A stretch of DNA of 64,000 bases from CALRQJ02 sp943370285 (GCA_943370285.1 CALRQJ020000006.1:62001-126000), one strand, 5' to 3'; counted from the first letter of the stretch, positions 34,096 through 44,900 are shown. Numbers and translations are program-made. Notes: generated by a model from the sequence alone, not told the origin.

Positions 34096-35667
34096 ATGAC
34101 TAAATTAAAGTTGGCATTGGTAATCATGATGGCTGCTATTGGCATTATAGCGGCATTTCAAACCTATTGGCTAACGCAGCTTTATCAAACTCAACAAAAT
34201 GATGTGGCTAAAAGAGCTGATGTGTTGTTTAGAGATGTGATGTATAAATTGCAATTAGAACGCATTAAAGAAGATACGCTTATTTATAATGCTACCGGCG
34301 GAAACAATTTATTTGTAGCCGATTTGTTGAGTGTTGTAAAGAAGATGAAGAAAGATAGCGTTGCAACACCGCCACAATCGTTCATGAATATTACCATCAA
34401 AAAAGATAGTTCACATCAAAACCAGCCCTTTAAACCAAGATTAATTTTTAATAGAAGCATTACTACAGATAGCAACGGACAAGCTTCAACTGTAATTATT
34501 AGAGGTCCCGAAGACCAAGATTATACGGCTAGAAAAAACATGATTGATTCATTAATGATGGCAGAAAAAATTGCTCCTTCATTCGTGACGCCTACTCCGG
34601 CACCCAAACCCAAAGTCAAACAAAAAACGAAAAGGCAACAAACCCAAAGTTTTATTTACAGAGCATTTACAGATTCGTTGCCCATCAGTAAAATAGATTC
34701 AGCCTATAAAGCTGTATTGAAAAAAGAACAAATCAATATTCCTTTTACCATTGTTCAACTAGCTGCAGATTCCACGGCCGATAGTAGTAACTACCAATTT
34801 AGTACAGGTAAAGTAGCAGTGGGTATTGGATCTAATATGGCTTATAAAGCCGGGTTTAATAATCCGATTCGTTTTGTGTTGGGTAGAATTGTACCACAAG
34901 TAGCATTGTCTATTTTGATGCTACTCTTTATAGTGGCAGCATTTGTTTTTTTGTATCGCAACCTAAGGGCACAGCAACGCTTAGCCGATATGAAAAATGA
35001 ATTTATTAGCAATATCACCCACGAATTAAAAACACCAATAGCAACCGTAAATGTGGCAGTAGAAGCGATGCGTAATTTCAATGCTTTAAACGATCCGGCT
35101 AAAACAAAAGAATACTTAGATATTTCTGCGGCAGAATTGCAACGCTTGTCGTTGTTGGTAGATAAAGTGCTGAAATTATCTATGTTTGAAAAGCAAGAAG
35201 TGGATGTAAAAAAAGAATGGTTTAACCTGTATGAATTAGTACAAGAAGTATCAAACAGTTTGAAACTACAATTCGATAAACACAAAGCCAAAGTAACCAT
35301 TCAAACAACCGGTACTCATTTTGAAATGCAGGCAGATCGATTGCACATTACCAGTGTTATTTATAACTTGTTGGATAATGCGTTGAAGTACAGCAATAAG
35401 CAACCTGTTATTGATGTAGTGATTAGTGACGAAGGCGATAAACTTGTCTTATCAGTTGCCGATAATGGCATTGGTATTGCACCGGCTTTTCAAGCAAAAA
35501 TTTTTGACAAATTCTTTCGAGTTCCTACACAAAACAGACATGATATTAAAGGCTATGGCTTAGGCTTAAGCTATGTGGCACATATTGTTCAACAACATCA
35601 AGGCACCATACAAGTAGAAAGCGAATTAGGAACCGGAAGTCGTTTTATCATTCAATTACCCAAATAA
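34096..35667 (+). CDS. Membrane sensor histidine kinase
   Basis: Two membrane helices (about 5-25 and 270-290) flank a periplasmic sensor region, with a HisKA box NITHELKTPIATV (His309) and an ATPase domain (YNLLDNALKYS, DNGIGIA, GYGLGLSYV). It lacks a receiver. The response regulator begins 4 bp after its stop. The architecture resembles RprX-type kinases of Bacteroides. The signal is unknown; the divergent GLPGLI gene may be a target. Confidence 0.93.
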   Translation: MTKLKLALVIMMAAIGIIAAFQTYWLTQLYQTQQNDVAKRADVLFRDVMYKLQLERIKEDTLIYNATGGNNLFVADLLSVVKKMKKDSVATPPQSFMNITIKKDSSHQNQPFKPRLIFNRSITTDSNGQASTVIIRGPEDQDYTARKNMIDSLMMAEKIAPSFVTPTPAPKPKVKQKTKRQQTQSFIYRAFTDSLPISKIDSAYKAVLKKEQINIPFTIVQLAADSTADSSNYQFSTGKVAVGIGSNMAYKAGFNNPIRFVLGRIVPQVALSILMLLFIVAAFVFLYRNLRAQQRLADMKNEFISNITHELKTPIATVNVAVEAMRNFNALNDPAKTKEYLDISAAELQRLSLLVDKVLKLSMFEKQEVDVKKEWFNLYELVQEVSNSLKLQFDKHKAKVTIQTTGTHFEMQADRLHITSVIYNLLDNALKYSNKQPVIDVVISDEGDKLVLSVADNGIGIAPAFQAKIFDKFFRVPTQNRHDIKGYGLGLSYVAHIVQQHQGTIQVESELGTGSRFIIQLPK

Positions 35668-35670
35668 ATT

Positions 35671-36357
35671 ATGGCGGTTATCAAAGTACTATATGCCGAA
35701 GACGAATTGTTTTTAGGCAAGATTGTAAAAGAAAGTTTAGAGAGCCGTGGTTTTGATGTATTGATGGAAGAAGATGGCGGCCGGGTATTGGATATGTTTA
35801 AACATTACCAACCCGATATTTGTGTGTTAGATGTGATGATGCCCAACAAAAACGGCTTTGAGGTAGCCCACGATATTAGAGCCATTGATGCTGATGTACC
35901 CATTATTTTTCTGACGGCAAAAACACAAACCGAAGATGTGGTGAAGGGTTTTAAATTGGGCGCCAATGATTATATCCGCAAGCCGTTTAGTATGGAAGAG
36001 TTGATTGTTAGAATTGAAAATGCATTGCGATTACAGCATATCGTTGATAACACGATAAACACAGAAGAAATTGCCTTAGGCAAATACCAATTCAATATCA
36101 ACAGACAAGTATTGTTATTTGGCACAGCAGAAAGAAAACTCTCCTATCGTGAAAGTGAATTGCTCAAATTCCTGTATCAACAGCGCAATGATATTATAGA
36201 CCGCAGAGAAATCTTGAACTTGTTATGGGGCAATGATTCTTTTTTCAACAGCCGAAATTTAGATGTCTACATTACCAAATTGCGCAGCTATTTAAAAGAA
36301 GATCCAACTTTAGAAATCATAACCGTTAAAGGCGTGGGCTATCGTTTTGTGCTGTAA
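35671..36357 (+). CDS. OmpR-family response regulator
   Basis: An N-terminal receiver (VLYAEDELFLG, phospho-acceptor Asp54 in CVLDVMMP, Thr in IFLTAK, Lys in YIRKPF) is joined to a C-terminal winged helix (about 125-228: LSYRESELLKFL, RREILNLLWG, RNLDVYITKLRSYL, IITVKGVGYRFVL). It is co-transcribed with the preceding kinase and should be its partner. RprY-like by family. Confidence 0.95.
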   Translation: MAVIKVLYAEDELFLGKIVKESLESRGFDVLMEEDGGRVLDMFKHYQPDICVLDVMMPNKNGFEVAHDIRAIDADVPIIFLTAKTQTEDVVKGFKLGANDYIRKPFSMEELIVRIENALRLQHIVDNTINTEEIALGKYQFNINRQVLLFGTAERKLSYRESELLKFLYQQRNDIIDRREILNLLWGNDSFFNSRNLDVYITKLRSYLKEDPTLEIITVKGVGYRFVL

Positions 36358-36786
36358 TTATAGTACACCCGGAATAAATACAGCCAAGAAAATAACCAGC
36401 GAAACAATAAAATACATCAATCCTTTTTTACCTACTGCTTTTTGAGCAGTTGCGTCTAAGGTCTCAAACTCAACAATCATTTTTTGATACGATTTATCTG
36501 AGCCCATCCATAAGTAAGTAATGCCACATAAAACAGCCATACTTACTAAAGCCATCAACCTACCACCACTACGCCCCGATCCAAAAATATCACCCACATC
36601 ATCCAACCATCTAGCCGGAGCCGTACCATGCATATGAAAAACAATAAATAAAACGATGGTAAAAAAGTTGAGCATCAGCATTACACCAACAAGCACAATG
36701 CCATTGATTTTTGCTTTACTCGTATCTCTGCCGTTCTTTTTTAATTCGGCATACTGGCTCATAAAAATGGCTTCAAATACATTCAT
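36358..36786 (-). CDS. Hypothetical membrane protein
   Basis: A 142-residue protein (or 134 if started at Met9, position 36762) with three membrane helices: IVLVGVMLMLNFFTIVLFIVF, MALVSMAVLCGITYLW and LMYFIVSLVIFLAVFIPGVL. I do not recognise the family. Its stop touches the stop of the response regulator. Confidence 0.7.
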   Translation of the reverse strand: MNVFEAIFMSQYAELKKNGRDTSKAKINGIVLVGVMLMLNFFTIVLFIVFHMHGTAPARWLDDVGDIFGSGRSGGRLMALVSMAVLCGITYLWMGSDKSYQKMIVEFETLDATAQKAVGKKGLMYFIVSLVIFLAVFIPGVL

Positions 36787-36858
36787 GGTTGGGTGGATTG
36801 TAGAACAGTAAAATTAGTTCGTCAACCCACCTTAAGCAATACCCACTAACGGGTAAAA

Positions 36859-37776
36859 TTAATCCTGTAATTGAGCATAAGCCACGGCAATGGCTGCACC
36901 CGCTGTTGCGTTATGCAATATCAGGGCAATATTGGCTTCTAAACTTTCGCCTTGTGTATGTTCAGCAATATGTTGCAGTAAAAAAGGGGTTACTGCTTTA
37001 CCTGTAATATGATTGGCTTCGGCAGCTGCCAACGCTGCTTGAATATGTATTTCTATTTCATCGGCAGCTACTTCTTGTGCAGCGGGTACAGGATTCGCAA
37101 TCAGCACTGTTCCATCTAAACCCAACTGCCATTTGGTGTGTAAGAGTGTTGCAATGGCTTCGGGACTGTCTAGTCGCAACGGACTTGGGTATCCGCTGCT
37201 GCGGGAATAAAAACTAGGGAATTCATCCTGCCCTATTGTAACAACAGGTATGCCTTTTGTCTCCAAATATTCTAATGTTAAACCAATATCTAAAATAGAC
37301 TTTACTCCGGCAGATACCACTGCAACTGAAGTGGTGGCCATCTCTGTTAAATCAGCAGAAATGTCCATTGTCTTTTCTGCTCCACGATGTACACCGCCAA
37401 TGCCCCCTGTTACAAACACTTTAATACCGGCCATGGCAGCAATACGCATGGTAGCCGCAACAGTAGTAGCACCGTATAAGTTTTGACTGATGACATAAGG
37501 CATATCTCGTAAACTCACTTTCCATACAGCCGCCGCCTGCCCAAAAAAATCTAACTGTTCGGAAGATAGCCCTACATGACATTTGCCATCAAAAATGGCA
37601 ATCGTTGCCGGAACGGCACCTTGATTTCTTACTGCTTGTTCTACCGCCTTGGCAGTGGCCACATTCTGCGGAAAAGGCATGCCATGTGAAATAATGGTAG
37701 ACTCTAAGGCAACCACCGCTTTGCCGGTAGCTAATGCTTCGGCTACTTCGGGATGAATATGGAGAAAGCTATGCAT
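36859..37776 (-). CDS. psuG: Pseudouridine-5'-phosphate glycosidase
   Basis: PsuG splits pseudouridine 5'-phosphate into uracil and ribose 5-phosphate. Seen: VVALESTIISHGMPFPQN near the N-terminus, then HRGAEKTMDISADL, the conserved Lys in SAGVKSILDIGLTLEYLE and DEFPSFYSRSSG. Length 305 is normal. It lies 9 bp after the kinase gene in one operon, together a complete pathway from pseudouridine to uracil. No transporter is linked. Confidence 0.96.
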   Translation of the reverse strand: MHSFLHIHPEVAEALATGKAVVALESTIISHGMPFPQNVATAKAVEQAVRNQGAVPATIAIFDGKCHVGLSSEQLDFFGQAAAVWKVSLRDMPYVISQNLYGATTVAATMRIAAMAGIKVFVTGGIGGVHRGAEKTMDISADLTEMATTSVAVVSAGVKSILDIGLTLEYLETKGIPVVTIGQDEFPSFYSRSSGYPSPLRLDSPEAIATLLHTKWQLGLDGTVLIANPVPAAQEVAADEIEIHIQAALAAAEANHITGKAVTPFLLQHIAEHTQGESLEANIALILHNATAGAAIAVAYAQLQD

Positions 37777-37785
37777 GCAATAAGA

Positions 37786-38706
37786 TTAGTAGTATTTAGA
37801 CACCAATGCCAATAATTGTTCTTGGTTGATGTGTTTGGCAATAGCACCGTTTACTTGTAAAATTTCGGCAGATAAAGTATGGGCAATTTTCAAACTTTCT
37901 TCATCGCTTTTGCCTAAGTATTTGGCTAAAATCCATCCGCTTAAAGAGCCATCGCCGGCACCGGTGCAGTCTAATACTTCTACATGAGGTGCTTTAAGCG
38001 AAATGGTTTTGTCTTTGCTGTATAAAATAGACCCTTTAGCACCACTATGCAACCAAATTTTTTCTACGCCACGTTGCATCAATTCTTCGGCTTGTTGTTG
38101 GGTGTAGGAGGCGCTATCGTCACACATTACAGGCAACTCGTCTTCATTAGGTGTAACCATGTGTACCCCTTTCATGCTCATTTTTGAAAACTTCGCCGCA
38201 GGCGGAACAGAAACGGGTTCAATAATAAACGGAATGGTATGTTGGTCACAGAAAGCGGCTATCCATGCAGCCGTTTCTACTGCAATATTAGCATCAGCAA
38301 CTATAAAAGCTGCGGTGGCCAATAAAGCTTGGTGTTGTTGTAAGTGTTCGGGAGTAATAAGGTGTTCAGAAGAGTTGGTTAACAAAGCAGTAAACAACGA
38401 ACCATCGTGGTTGAGAATGCCGGTGTATTTGCCTGTTCTGCCTTTAATGTTGAGGGCAGCATCTAATTTAATACCGGCTTCTAAGCAAATTTGTTTCATC
38501 CATTCGCCTTCGCCATCATTTCCAAATACACTGATCAATTGAACCGGCACACCCAACAAGGCCAACTGATGTGCAATGTTATGGCTTACGCCGCCGGCAC
38601 TGCGGTGAACGGAAGCATCGTTGGTGGTGGCTAATAACATGGGGGTTTGTGCATGGTACAATTCATCTACCAAAGCGGCACCAATGCAAATAATGGGGTT
38701 TGACAT
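37786..38706 (-). CDS. psuK: PfkB-family kinase, probable pseudouridine kinase
   Basis: A 306-residue ribokinase-like protein: IICIGAALVDELYHA at the start, GGVSHNIAHQLALLG, FGNDGEGEWM, and the C-terminal anion hole/base DCTGAGDGSLSGWI. The neighbour psuG shows that the substrate is most likely pseudouridine, phosphorylated before PsuG acts. The family alone does not fix the substrate. A TACTTTTG box ends 4 nt before the ATG. Confidence 0.9.
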   Translation of the reverse strand: MSNPIICIGAALVDELYHAQTPMLLATTNDASVHRSAGGVSHNIAHQLALLGVPVQLISVFGNDGEGEWMKQICLEAGIKLDAALNIKGRTGKYTGILNHDGSLFTALLTNSSEHLITPEHLQQHQALLATAAFIVADANIAVETAAWIAAFCDQHTIPFIIEPVSVPPAAKFSKMSMKGVHMVTPNEDELPVMCDDSASYTQQQAEELMQRGVEKIWLHSGAKGSILYSKDKTISLKAPHVEVLDCTGAGDGSLSGWILAKYLGKSDEESLKIAHTLSAEILQVNGAIAKHINQEQLLALVSKYY

Positions 38707-38710
38707 GCGG

Positions 38711-38718
38711 CAAAAGTA
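38711..38718 (-). promoter_or_regulatory. -7 box of psuK-psuG (leaderless)
   Basis: On the minus strand TACTTTTG, an exact TAnnTTTG box, ends 4 nt before the psuK ATG. No -33 element is obvious. Confidence 0.4.
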
Positions 38719-38860
38719 AGCCCTGTAATTGAGGATAGAAAATGCTTAGAAGAAATAATCTGAGTGATGTTGTTGAGGTAAGACTTTGTAAAATATTGAC
38801 TTACGACAAGTGACACTGCCAAGTAAATGAATAAAGCAATTTGCAGATTGAATGTTAAAC

Positions 38861-38933
38861 TACAAATGTCAGCTCCGTAGGAGCGGTATAAAACAATAGA
38901 ATTTCGGGGACCATTGTAGGAGACCCCGAAACG
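38861..38933. repeat. Palindromic repeat of families C and D upstream of the WG gene
   Basis: GCTCCGTAGGAGC (38872-38884, 5-bp stem, loop GTA) is followed by TTTCGGGG (38902) and CCCCGAAA (38924), an 8-bp stem. The 26 bp from 38861 to 38886 recur exactly at 41841-41866 on the other side of the WG-repeat gene. The gap 38707-39033 holds nothing else. Confidence 0.8.
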
Positions 38934-39033
38934 ACAATCAAGGAAATAGTTATAATAACAGCATAACTATTTGTACCTTCATAGGTGAAATTATTGTCAG
39001 TAGTTCTTTAGATAATCTACTAAATTACTAATT

Positions 39034-41553
39034 ATGAAAACACTACTTGTTTTTATAAGAAAAGAGATTGCTTTTATTATTTTTTTATTAGCCACTCAAA
39101 TCATTTATGCCCAAACTGTCGCATTAGAAAACATCGAGTCCCTTAACATTAATAATGCCATAAAAAGAAATGATGCTGATATTGACAAAAACATATTCAA
39201 CTCAAACAATAACACATCAATAAAGCTCTTTGTAAAGATAGGCAAACACAAAATGGGTTATTCAGACAGCACAGGCAAAGAAATAATACCCTGTATTTTC
39301 AATTATTGTGAAGATTTTAAAAACAATGGCTATGCTAAAATAATGCTTAATGGAAAATTTGGTGTAATAAATAAAACAGGAAACTTGGTCATCAAAAATG
39401 AGTGGGATGATGTAGAAATCAGCGATCTTATTAGCATTATTGCCGTCAAGCAAAACAAAAATTGGGGCTTTATTGATACTACTGGTAAAGTAGTCATTCC
39501 AATAAGTTATGGATTTTATAGGGTTGTTTCTTCTAACTTAATAAAACTTCAATTAGGGGACAAAACAATAGGATTAAATAGACATGGTGAAATAGCGATA
39601 CCAATGATTTATGACAACTTTATGGCTTTTACAAATGGTTTAGCAGCGGTTAAACAAAATGGAAAATGGGGATTTATAAATGAGGAACAGAAAGTAATAA
39701 TTCCTATTGAGTTTGATATGGTAAATTCATTTTATGAAGGAATGGCTGTGGTACAAAAGAAAAATAAGTGGGGATGTATTAATACAAATGGCGAAATTAT
39801 TATCCCTTTAAAATATTATGAGATTGACGATTTTTCTGAGGGTTTGACAACAGTGTATAAAGAAGAAAATGTTTGTGGAATAATGAATAAAAAAGGCGAA
39901 AAAATAACCTCTTTTGATTATGAGTATATAAGTGGTTTTTTTAATGGTGTAGCAATTGTTGAAAACAAGAAAAATCTTTACGGTTTAATGGATGCAAGGG
40001 GTCAAATAATCGTACCATGTATGTACAGCGACATAGATGATAACAATGAAGATTTGTTTACTGTGACATTAAATGATAAAAAAGGTTGTATTGATAAAAC
40101 AGGAAAAATTATCATTCCAATTGTTTATGAAGAGTTGAGAACATTTTCAGAAGATTTAGCTGTTTTTAAAATGCGAACATTGTTTGGTTATTTGAATAAA
40201 AAAGGAGAAATAGTGGTTCCTGCAATTTATAGAGGTGCCAATAATTTTGAAAATGGTATTGCAAGTGTTAGGGAATATGATCGCTGGGGATGTATAAATA
40301 AGACAGGTAAAGTAATACTGCCATTTGTATTTGAAGAAATGAAAGAATTTCCACCCATTAGTAGTGGTAGATCGGTTAAATATGATAACCGAAATGACTT
40401 AATTGACTTTTTTGGAAATTTATTGGTGGGAGAAAAAAACAAAACCATTAAGATTAATAATCAGTATAAAGAGTCTGTAAAAATAGCAATATCTTATTTC
40501 GATTTTAACGAAAGGAAGACATTAAGTAAAGGATGGTATGTTGTACCATCAAACGAAGTAAATTTTTTGCAATTGGCTGATTATACACAGAATTGCTACT
40601 ACTATTGCATTACAGAAACGGGAAAATATACAGATACTGTTTCTGACAGTTATTATAATTATAAGACAATACCAATTCGTACAGAAAATTTTAAAATTGA
40701 TGCTTATTCTGATCAAGAAGAATTAAAAAAACCATTTAAACTTATTAAGGGCAATGACATCAACATCAATCCAAACACCCCATTTGTTTCCACAAAAGAT
40801 GTAATTGTTAAAAACGGTACTACGTTTTATGATATCAACATTTGCTTTGCCTGGTATGATGATGCGATAAAAGATTGGCGAACAATTGGATGGTATATAA
40901 TAAAACACCATGAAGAATTTAAGGCCAGTTTTGGTATAGCGTACGATAAGTTATACTATTATGCAACGCTTTCGAATGGAGCGTATTCAAAAGGAGACAA
41001 GCCCCTATTCATAGAAACCAAAGCAGCATTTTCTTATAAAGAGGCAGACAAAAAAGGTAGTAAGGTAGAATTTTCAAAAATTTATGATAGAGTATTGGAA
41101 CTAGGTAGTTGGGGTTGGGTGTCCAATTATATACAAATCTCGAATGGGAAAAGTTTTCCTCTAAGTTGTGCTTTGGCGGTCTATGATCCCGTTATTAAAG
41201 ATTACTTACTGATTGGTTGGTATTCGTTAAAACCAAAAGAAACAAGAAAAATGGATTGGGGAAGACCTATTGAGGGCTACGATGTTTATTATTTTTTTGA
41301 AGGTAACAATCAACAATTTAGGGATAAAGGTATTACGCTGGAACTGGAAAGGGAGTCCAAAGTTTTTGGGATTGAGAATATAGGTAATGGATTCAAATAT
41401 TTTAGCAATAGTTCAACTGGAAAAAGAAAAGTTACATTTCATCAAGGATCTGATCTATTTGGAATTGCACAAATGTCAATAGGATATTCGGGATATGATG
41501 ATGTAGCGTATGTATACCTCGACGGGGTAAAAAGAATAAATGACTCACATTAA
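39034..41553 (+). CDS. Secreted WG-repeat protein with DUF1036-like C-terminal repeats
   Basis: After a signal sequence (ending near IIYAQ, residue 27), about nine to ten WG repeats run from about 65 to 465 (for example KQNGKWGFINEEQKVIIPIEFD). Three units of about 100 residues follow, each with a GWY motif (LSKGWYVVPS, TIGWYIIKHH, LIGWYSLKPK) and a following Tyr-rich strand, resembling DUF1036. The last 60 residues are not recognised. WG repeats are probably a binding scaffold. The fusion of WG repeats with three DUF1036-like units is unusual to me. The gene is bracketed by 26-bp direct repeats. Confidence 0.8.
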   Translation: MKTLLVFIRKEIAFIIFLLATQIIYAQTVALENIESLNINNAIKRNDADIDKNIFNSNNNTSIKLFVKIGKHKMGYSDSTGKEIIPCIFNYCEDFKNNGYAKIMLNGKFGVINKTGNLVIKNEWDDVEISDLISIIAVKQNKNWGFIDTTGKVVIPISYGFYRVVSSNLIKLQLGDKTIGLNRHGEIAIPMIYDNFMAFTNGLAAVKQNGKWGFINEEQKVIIPIEFDMVNSFYEGMAVVQKKNKWGCINTNGEIIIPLKYYEIDDFSEGLTTVYKEENVCGIMNKKGEKITSFDYEYISGFFNGVAIVENKKNLYGLMDARGQIIVPCMYSDIDDNNEDLFTVTLNDKKGCIDKTGKIIIPIVYEELRTFSEDLAVFKMRTLFGYLNKKGEIVVPAIYRGANNFENGIASVREYDRWGCINKTGKVILPFVFEEMKEFPPISSGRSVKYDNRNDLIDFFGNLLVGEKNKTIKINNQYKESVKIAISYFDFNERKTLSKGWYVVPSNEVNFLQLADYTQNCYYYCITETGKYTDTVSDSYYNYKTIPIRTENFKIDAYSDQEELKKPFKLIKGNDININPNTPFVSTKDVIVKNGTTFYDINICFAWYDDAIKDWRTIGWYIIKHHEEFKASFGIAYDKLYYYATLSNGAYSKGDKPLFIETKAAFSYKEADKKGSKVEFSKIYDRVLELGSWGWVSNYIQISNGKSFPLSCALAVYDPVIKDYLLIGWYSLKPKETRKMDWGRPIEGYDVYYFFEGNNQQFRDKGITLELERESKVFGIENIGNGFKYFSNSSTGKRKVTFHQGSDLFGIAQMSIGYSGYDDVAYVYLDGVKRINDSH

Positions 41554-41673
41554 CTAATAAGTCGAAAAAATTTCAGACAAGAATTTCAACAATGTAGGAG
41601 TGCCGTGTAGCAAAACAATTTTGGTCGTCTTTTGAAGACCACCGAAAGGATTAGATGCTTTTGATTTTATATC

Positions 41674-41725
41674 GCCTCTACGAGGCTCTATTTTTTTTCT
41701 ATTAACATACCGCCCCGATGGGGCT
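41674..41725. repeat. Two palindromes of family C with changed stems
   Basis: GCCTC-TAC-GAGGC (41674-41686) and GCCCC-GAT-GGGGC (41712-41724) keep the 5-bp stem/3-nt loop design of GCTCC-GTA-GGAGC but with different stem bases. They lie in the gene-free stretch 41554-41953; family D-like GGTCGTC...GAAGACCACCGAAAGGA lies at 41631-41650. Confidence 0.65.
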
Positions 41726-41840
41726 AGCTACATTTTCCTATATCGTTTGGTAAGACTGTTTTTTTAATCAAATCGAGGGCTACTGCATGTGATTTTGCTG
41801 AAAGAAAAGGATTAATCTAATTGCTGAGGAAATGATCAAA

Positions 41841-41866
41841 TACAAATGTCAGCTCCGTAGGAGCGG
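41841..41866. repeat. Direct copy of the family C repeat downstream of the WG gene
   Basis: Identical over 26 bp to 38861-38886, in the same orientation, with the palindrome GCTCCGTAGGAGC at 41852-41864. Confidence 0.85.
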
Positions 41867-41902
41867 CATGTGAATAGCAGTGTTATATGTAATTGGGCTA
41901 TA

Positions 41903-41934
41903 AAAAAACCGACCCAATTTGTGGTCGGTTTTTT
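41903..41934. terminator. Terminator of the T9SS surface protein gene
   Basis: AAAAAACCGACC (41903-41914) and GGTCGGTTTTTT (41923-41934) form a perfect 12-bp inverted repeat with an 8-nt loop. It works from both strands, and lies 20 bp beyond the stop of the minus-strand gene. Confidence 0.9.
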
Positions 41935-41953
41935 ATTGCGTTAATATGTCTAA

Positions 41954-44900
41954 TTATTGTTTAATAAACTTAAGCGGCGCAGATTCACAACCACTTGAAC
42001 AAATCATTTTAACCAAATAAGCACCACTTTGTAACCTACTAATTTCAACCGGTATTGTATTGGTACCGGTTTCTGCGGTTACTTGTTTACGGCTCAGCAC
42101 TTTTCCTGTTACATCAGTAACCAACAATGTAATGCTTGTACGATTAGGTGTTGCAACCAATACATTTACTACTGAAGCCGCAGGATTGGGGAATAGACCG
42201 TCCAGTACCGTTTCATTAGGTTTATCACCTTTAACAATAACCGTATTGCTCAGCTTTCCTCTGCCATCTACATCTACTTGAAGTAACCTGTAGAACTGTT
42301 TAGTTCCGCTAACATTCACGTCTGTAAACTGGTATTTGAGTTGAACGTTACTATTGCCACTGTTAGCACGGGAATTTACAAATCCAATGCTGGTGTAGTT
42401 TATACCATCTTTAGATTTTTGTATTTCAAAACCACGGTTAGATTGCTCGGTAGCTGTTGTCCAAATGAGTTGGTTATTTCTACCTTCCTTATATGCACTT
42501 AAACTAACAATGGTAACAGGTAACACGCCTGTTCCGGAGTGAATATAAAAGCCGGAGAATCCAGTAACATTAAAGCTGATTTCCCACCACCCTTGTACAC
42601 TATTCCAAACAATATCGCCATCTATGGGGTCAATTAATGTAGCAGTACCTGTATAGTTTCCGGGGGCAGTTCCTGTGCCTGAGTATTGTGTAATTCTGAG
42701 GTTAGAAATACCAGACATATCTGATGGACCGGTCATTAAATCTGGTTCCGTTCCATTATTTGAATTATATGTGGTAAACTCAGATTGTAAAACGTATAGT
42801 GTAATTCTAGCGGTAGCAGTAGCAGGATTGACACTTGGTGTAAAGTCGAAGTGACGTTGTACATAAGCCCTTCCTCCGTATAGCTGAACCGATCCATCAA
42901 TAGTAACACAACTATTAATGGAACCAGTAACAGGACTAGCACCATTGGGTAAAATCCTGGCAACAACATTGCAAATAGAATCTTTATACTGGGTGCCGGC
43001 TGCACTAACCACAGCATTTGTACAAACTTGTGCACCACCCGTTGTTGCAGCCAAAGTTGCAGCAGCAACAGCAGTAAATTCATCTGCACCCATATCCGGG
43101 GCCGCTGCATCTCTAGTGCCACAATCTATATCATTTGTAACAGAAACGGGAACAGCAAAACCATCTAATACACAGTTTACGCCAGCTGCATTGCTCAAGT
43201 GTAAATCTGATGTGGAGACGAAAACAGGCACAATGTTTTTCGAAGCTGCATCCTTACCGGTAGCCGTTTGCCATGCAGCAAGGGTTGTTTGATTTGTAGG
43301 CGTAGCTATACTAGCTGTTGCCCCTAATGAATATAAAGCCCCTGTTGATGTAAATAAATTATTATTGTCGCAAGTAATATTGGTAAATGCGGTGTAGGTT
43401 AGACCAATGGCGTAGTTTAATCCGGTTCCATTGTTTTGTGTGTTTACAAAAATATTATTTCTAATATCAAGTGTTGGTAGTGTACCTCCGGAAACTGCCA
43501 ATGCATAGCTTTCTTCAGTACCACTGGTTAGTGTACCGGTCATAGCTACGGTATTGTGGTAGACTTTAGTAGTGGAGCCGGCCGTTGGTAAGATGAAAAT
43601 GCCACAAGAAAAATCTCCAGCAGTACCATTGGCAGCTACACCACTAATCATATTATTAGATATTTCAGATGTACCTGTTGTTCCGGGGGATAAAAAAATC
43701 CCAATGGCCGAAAAGGTATTAGTCTGTCTAATAGAATCAATAATATTATTGCTTATTGTTACATTAGAACATTCGGCACCAGCTGTAGATGATGTAGAAA
43801 AAGCATTCAAACCTAAAGAAATAGCCCAAGTATCTGTACTTGTAGTATTAATAATCTTTGAAATATTATTTCCATTTACGGTCATATTATTTTCAAAAAA
43901 TGCCATTATGCCGCCTCTGCCTATATTATTAGGAGCGGCAGTGTTCAAGAGATTTTGATTAATGGTTGTTCCTTCATTTTTTATTGAATTACTTATTCCT
44001 GCTGTATATATACCAACTTGAGCTTTGCTGATATTATTATTAATGAAACTATTATTATTATTAAGAGCAGAGGTTGAGCCAGTACCAATTGTAGCACCTC
44101 CAATACCCATTGCCAATCCGGTAGTGGTTGGAGCATTACCCGATATGTTACAGCTTTTTATGGTGTTATTATTTGCACCATTTGCTCCGTCTGCAGTTAT
44201 CCAAATTACTGCACTTGCGGTTGAAGCATTGGAGTTGCTTATGGTTAAATTTCTAGTTGCTGTACTAGGTGGGCAAATGGTATTTGCAGTTGAACCAATG
44301 TCCCCATCAATAGTAATATAATCAGCGCCTAATAAAACAAGGGTTGCAGTACTTGTATTGCCGGTAATAGTTGTATTAGAAAGGGTTGGCTTAATGGTTA
44401 AGGTATTGGTTGCACTTGCATCAGGATTAGTTCTAATCGTATCAGATGTAGTGGTGTAGGCGGCATCTATTAAATTAAATACAACCGGTCCACCAAGGCA
44501 ACTGTTGTTATATGCCGTAATAGCAGCGGTTAGGGAAGTGTAATTACCGGCAGCTCCTACAGTATATGTTCCATTTAACACTGGGCTTATGGTGTAACTA
44601 CTTGGAGTGGTTGGTGGCGTAGTGGCATTGGGTGGATTACTTGCAAACCCTGATGCTCCAACGCTAGGGAATGAGCCCACATTGGGTGTACCTGCATTAT
44701 CTTGAGCAACGATATAATATGACACAACATCACCTAAGACAGCCCCCGCACCAAAGCTGAACTGGTATTGTCCACCCCCAAGGCTTGTTCCTGTTACCGC
44801 AGTGTAGGCACCGGCGTTTATTTTCCAAAATAATCTAGGTAAACCCAAACCAGAGGTTGGAACCCCGGATCCATCGGTAATGGTTGCAACTAATGTACGA

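Noticed and set aside
42736..43122. 128-codon minus-strand frame inside the T9SS gene
   Set aside because: A Leu-rich shadow frame of the low-complexity T9SS protein; no start signal or domain.
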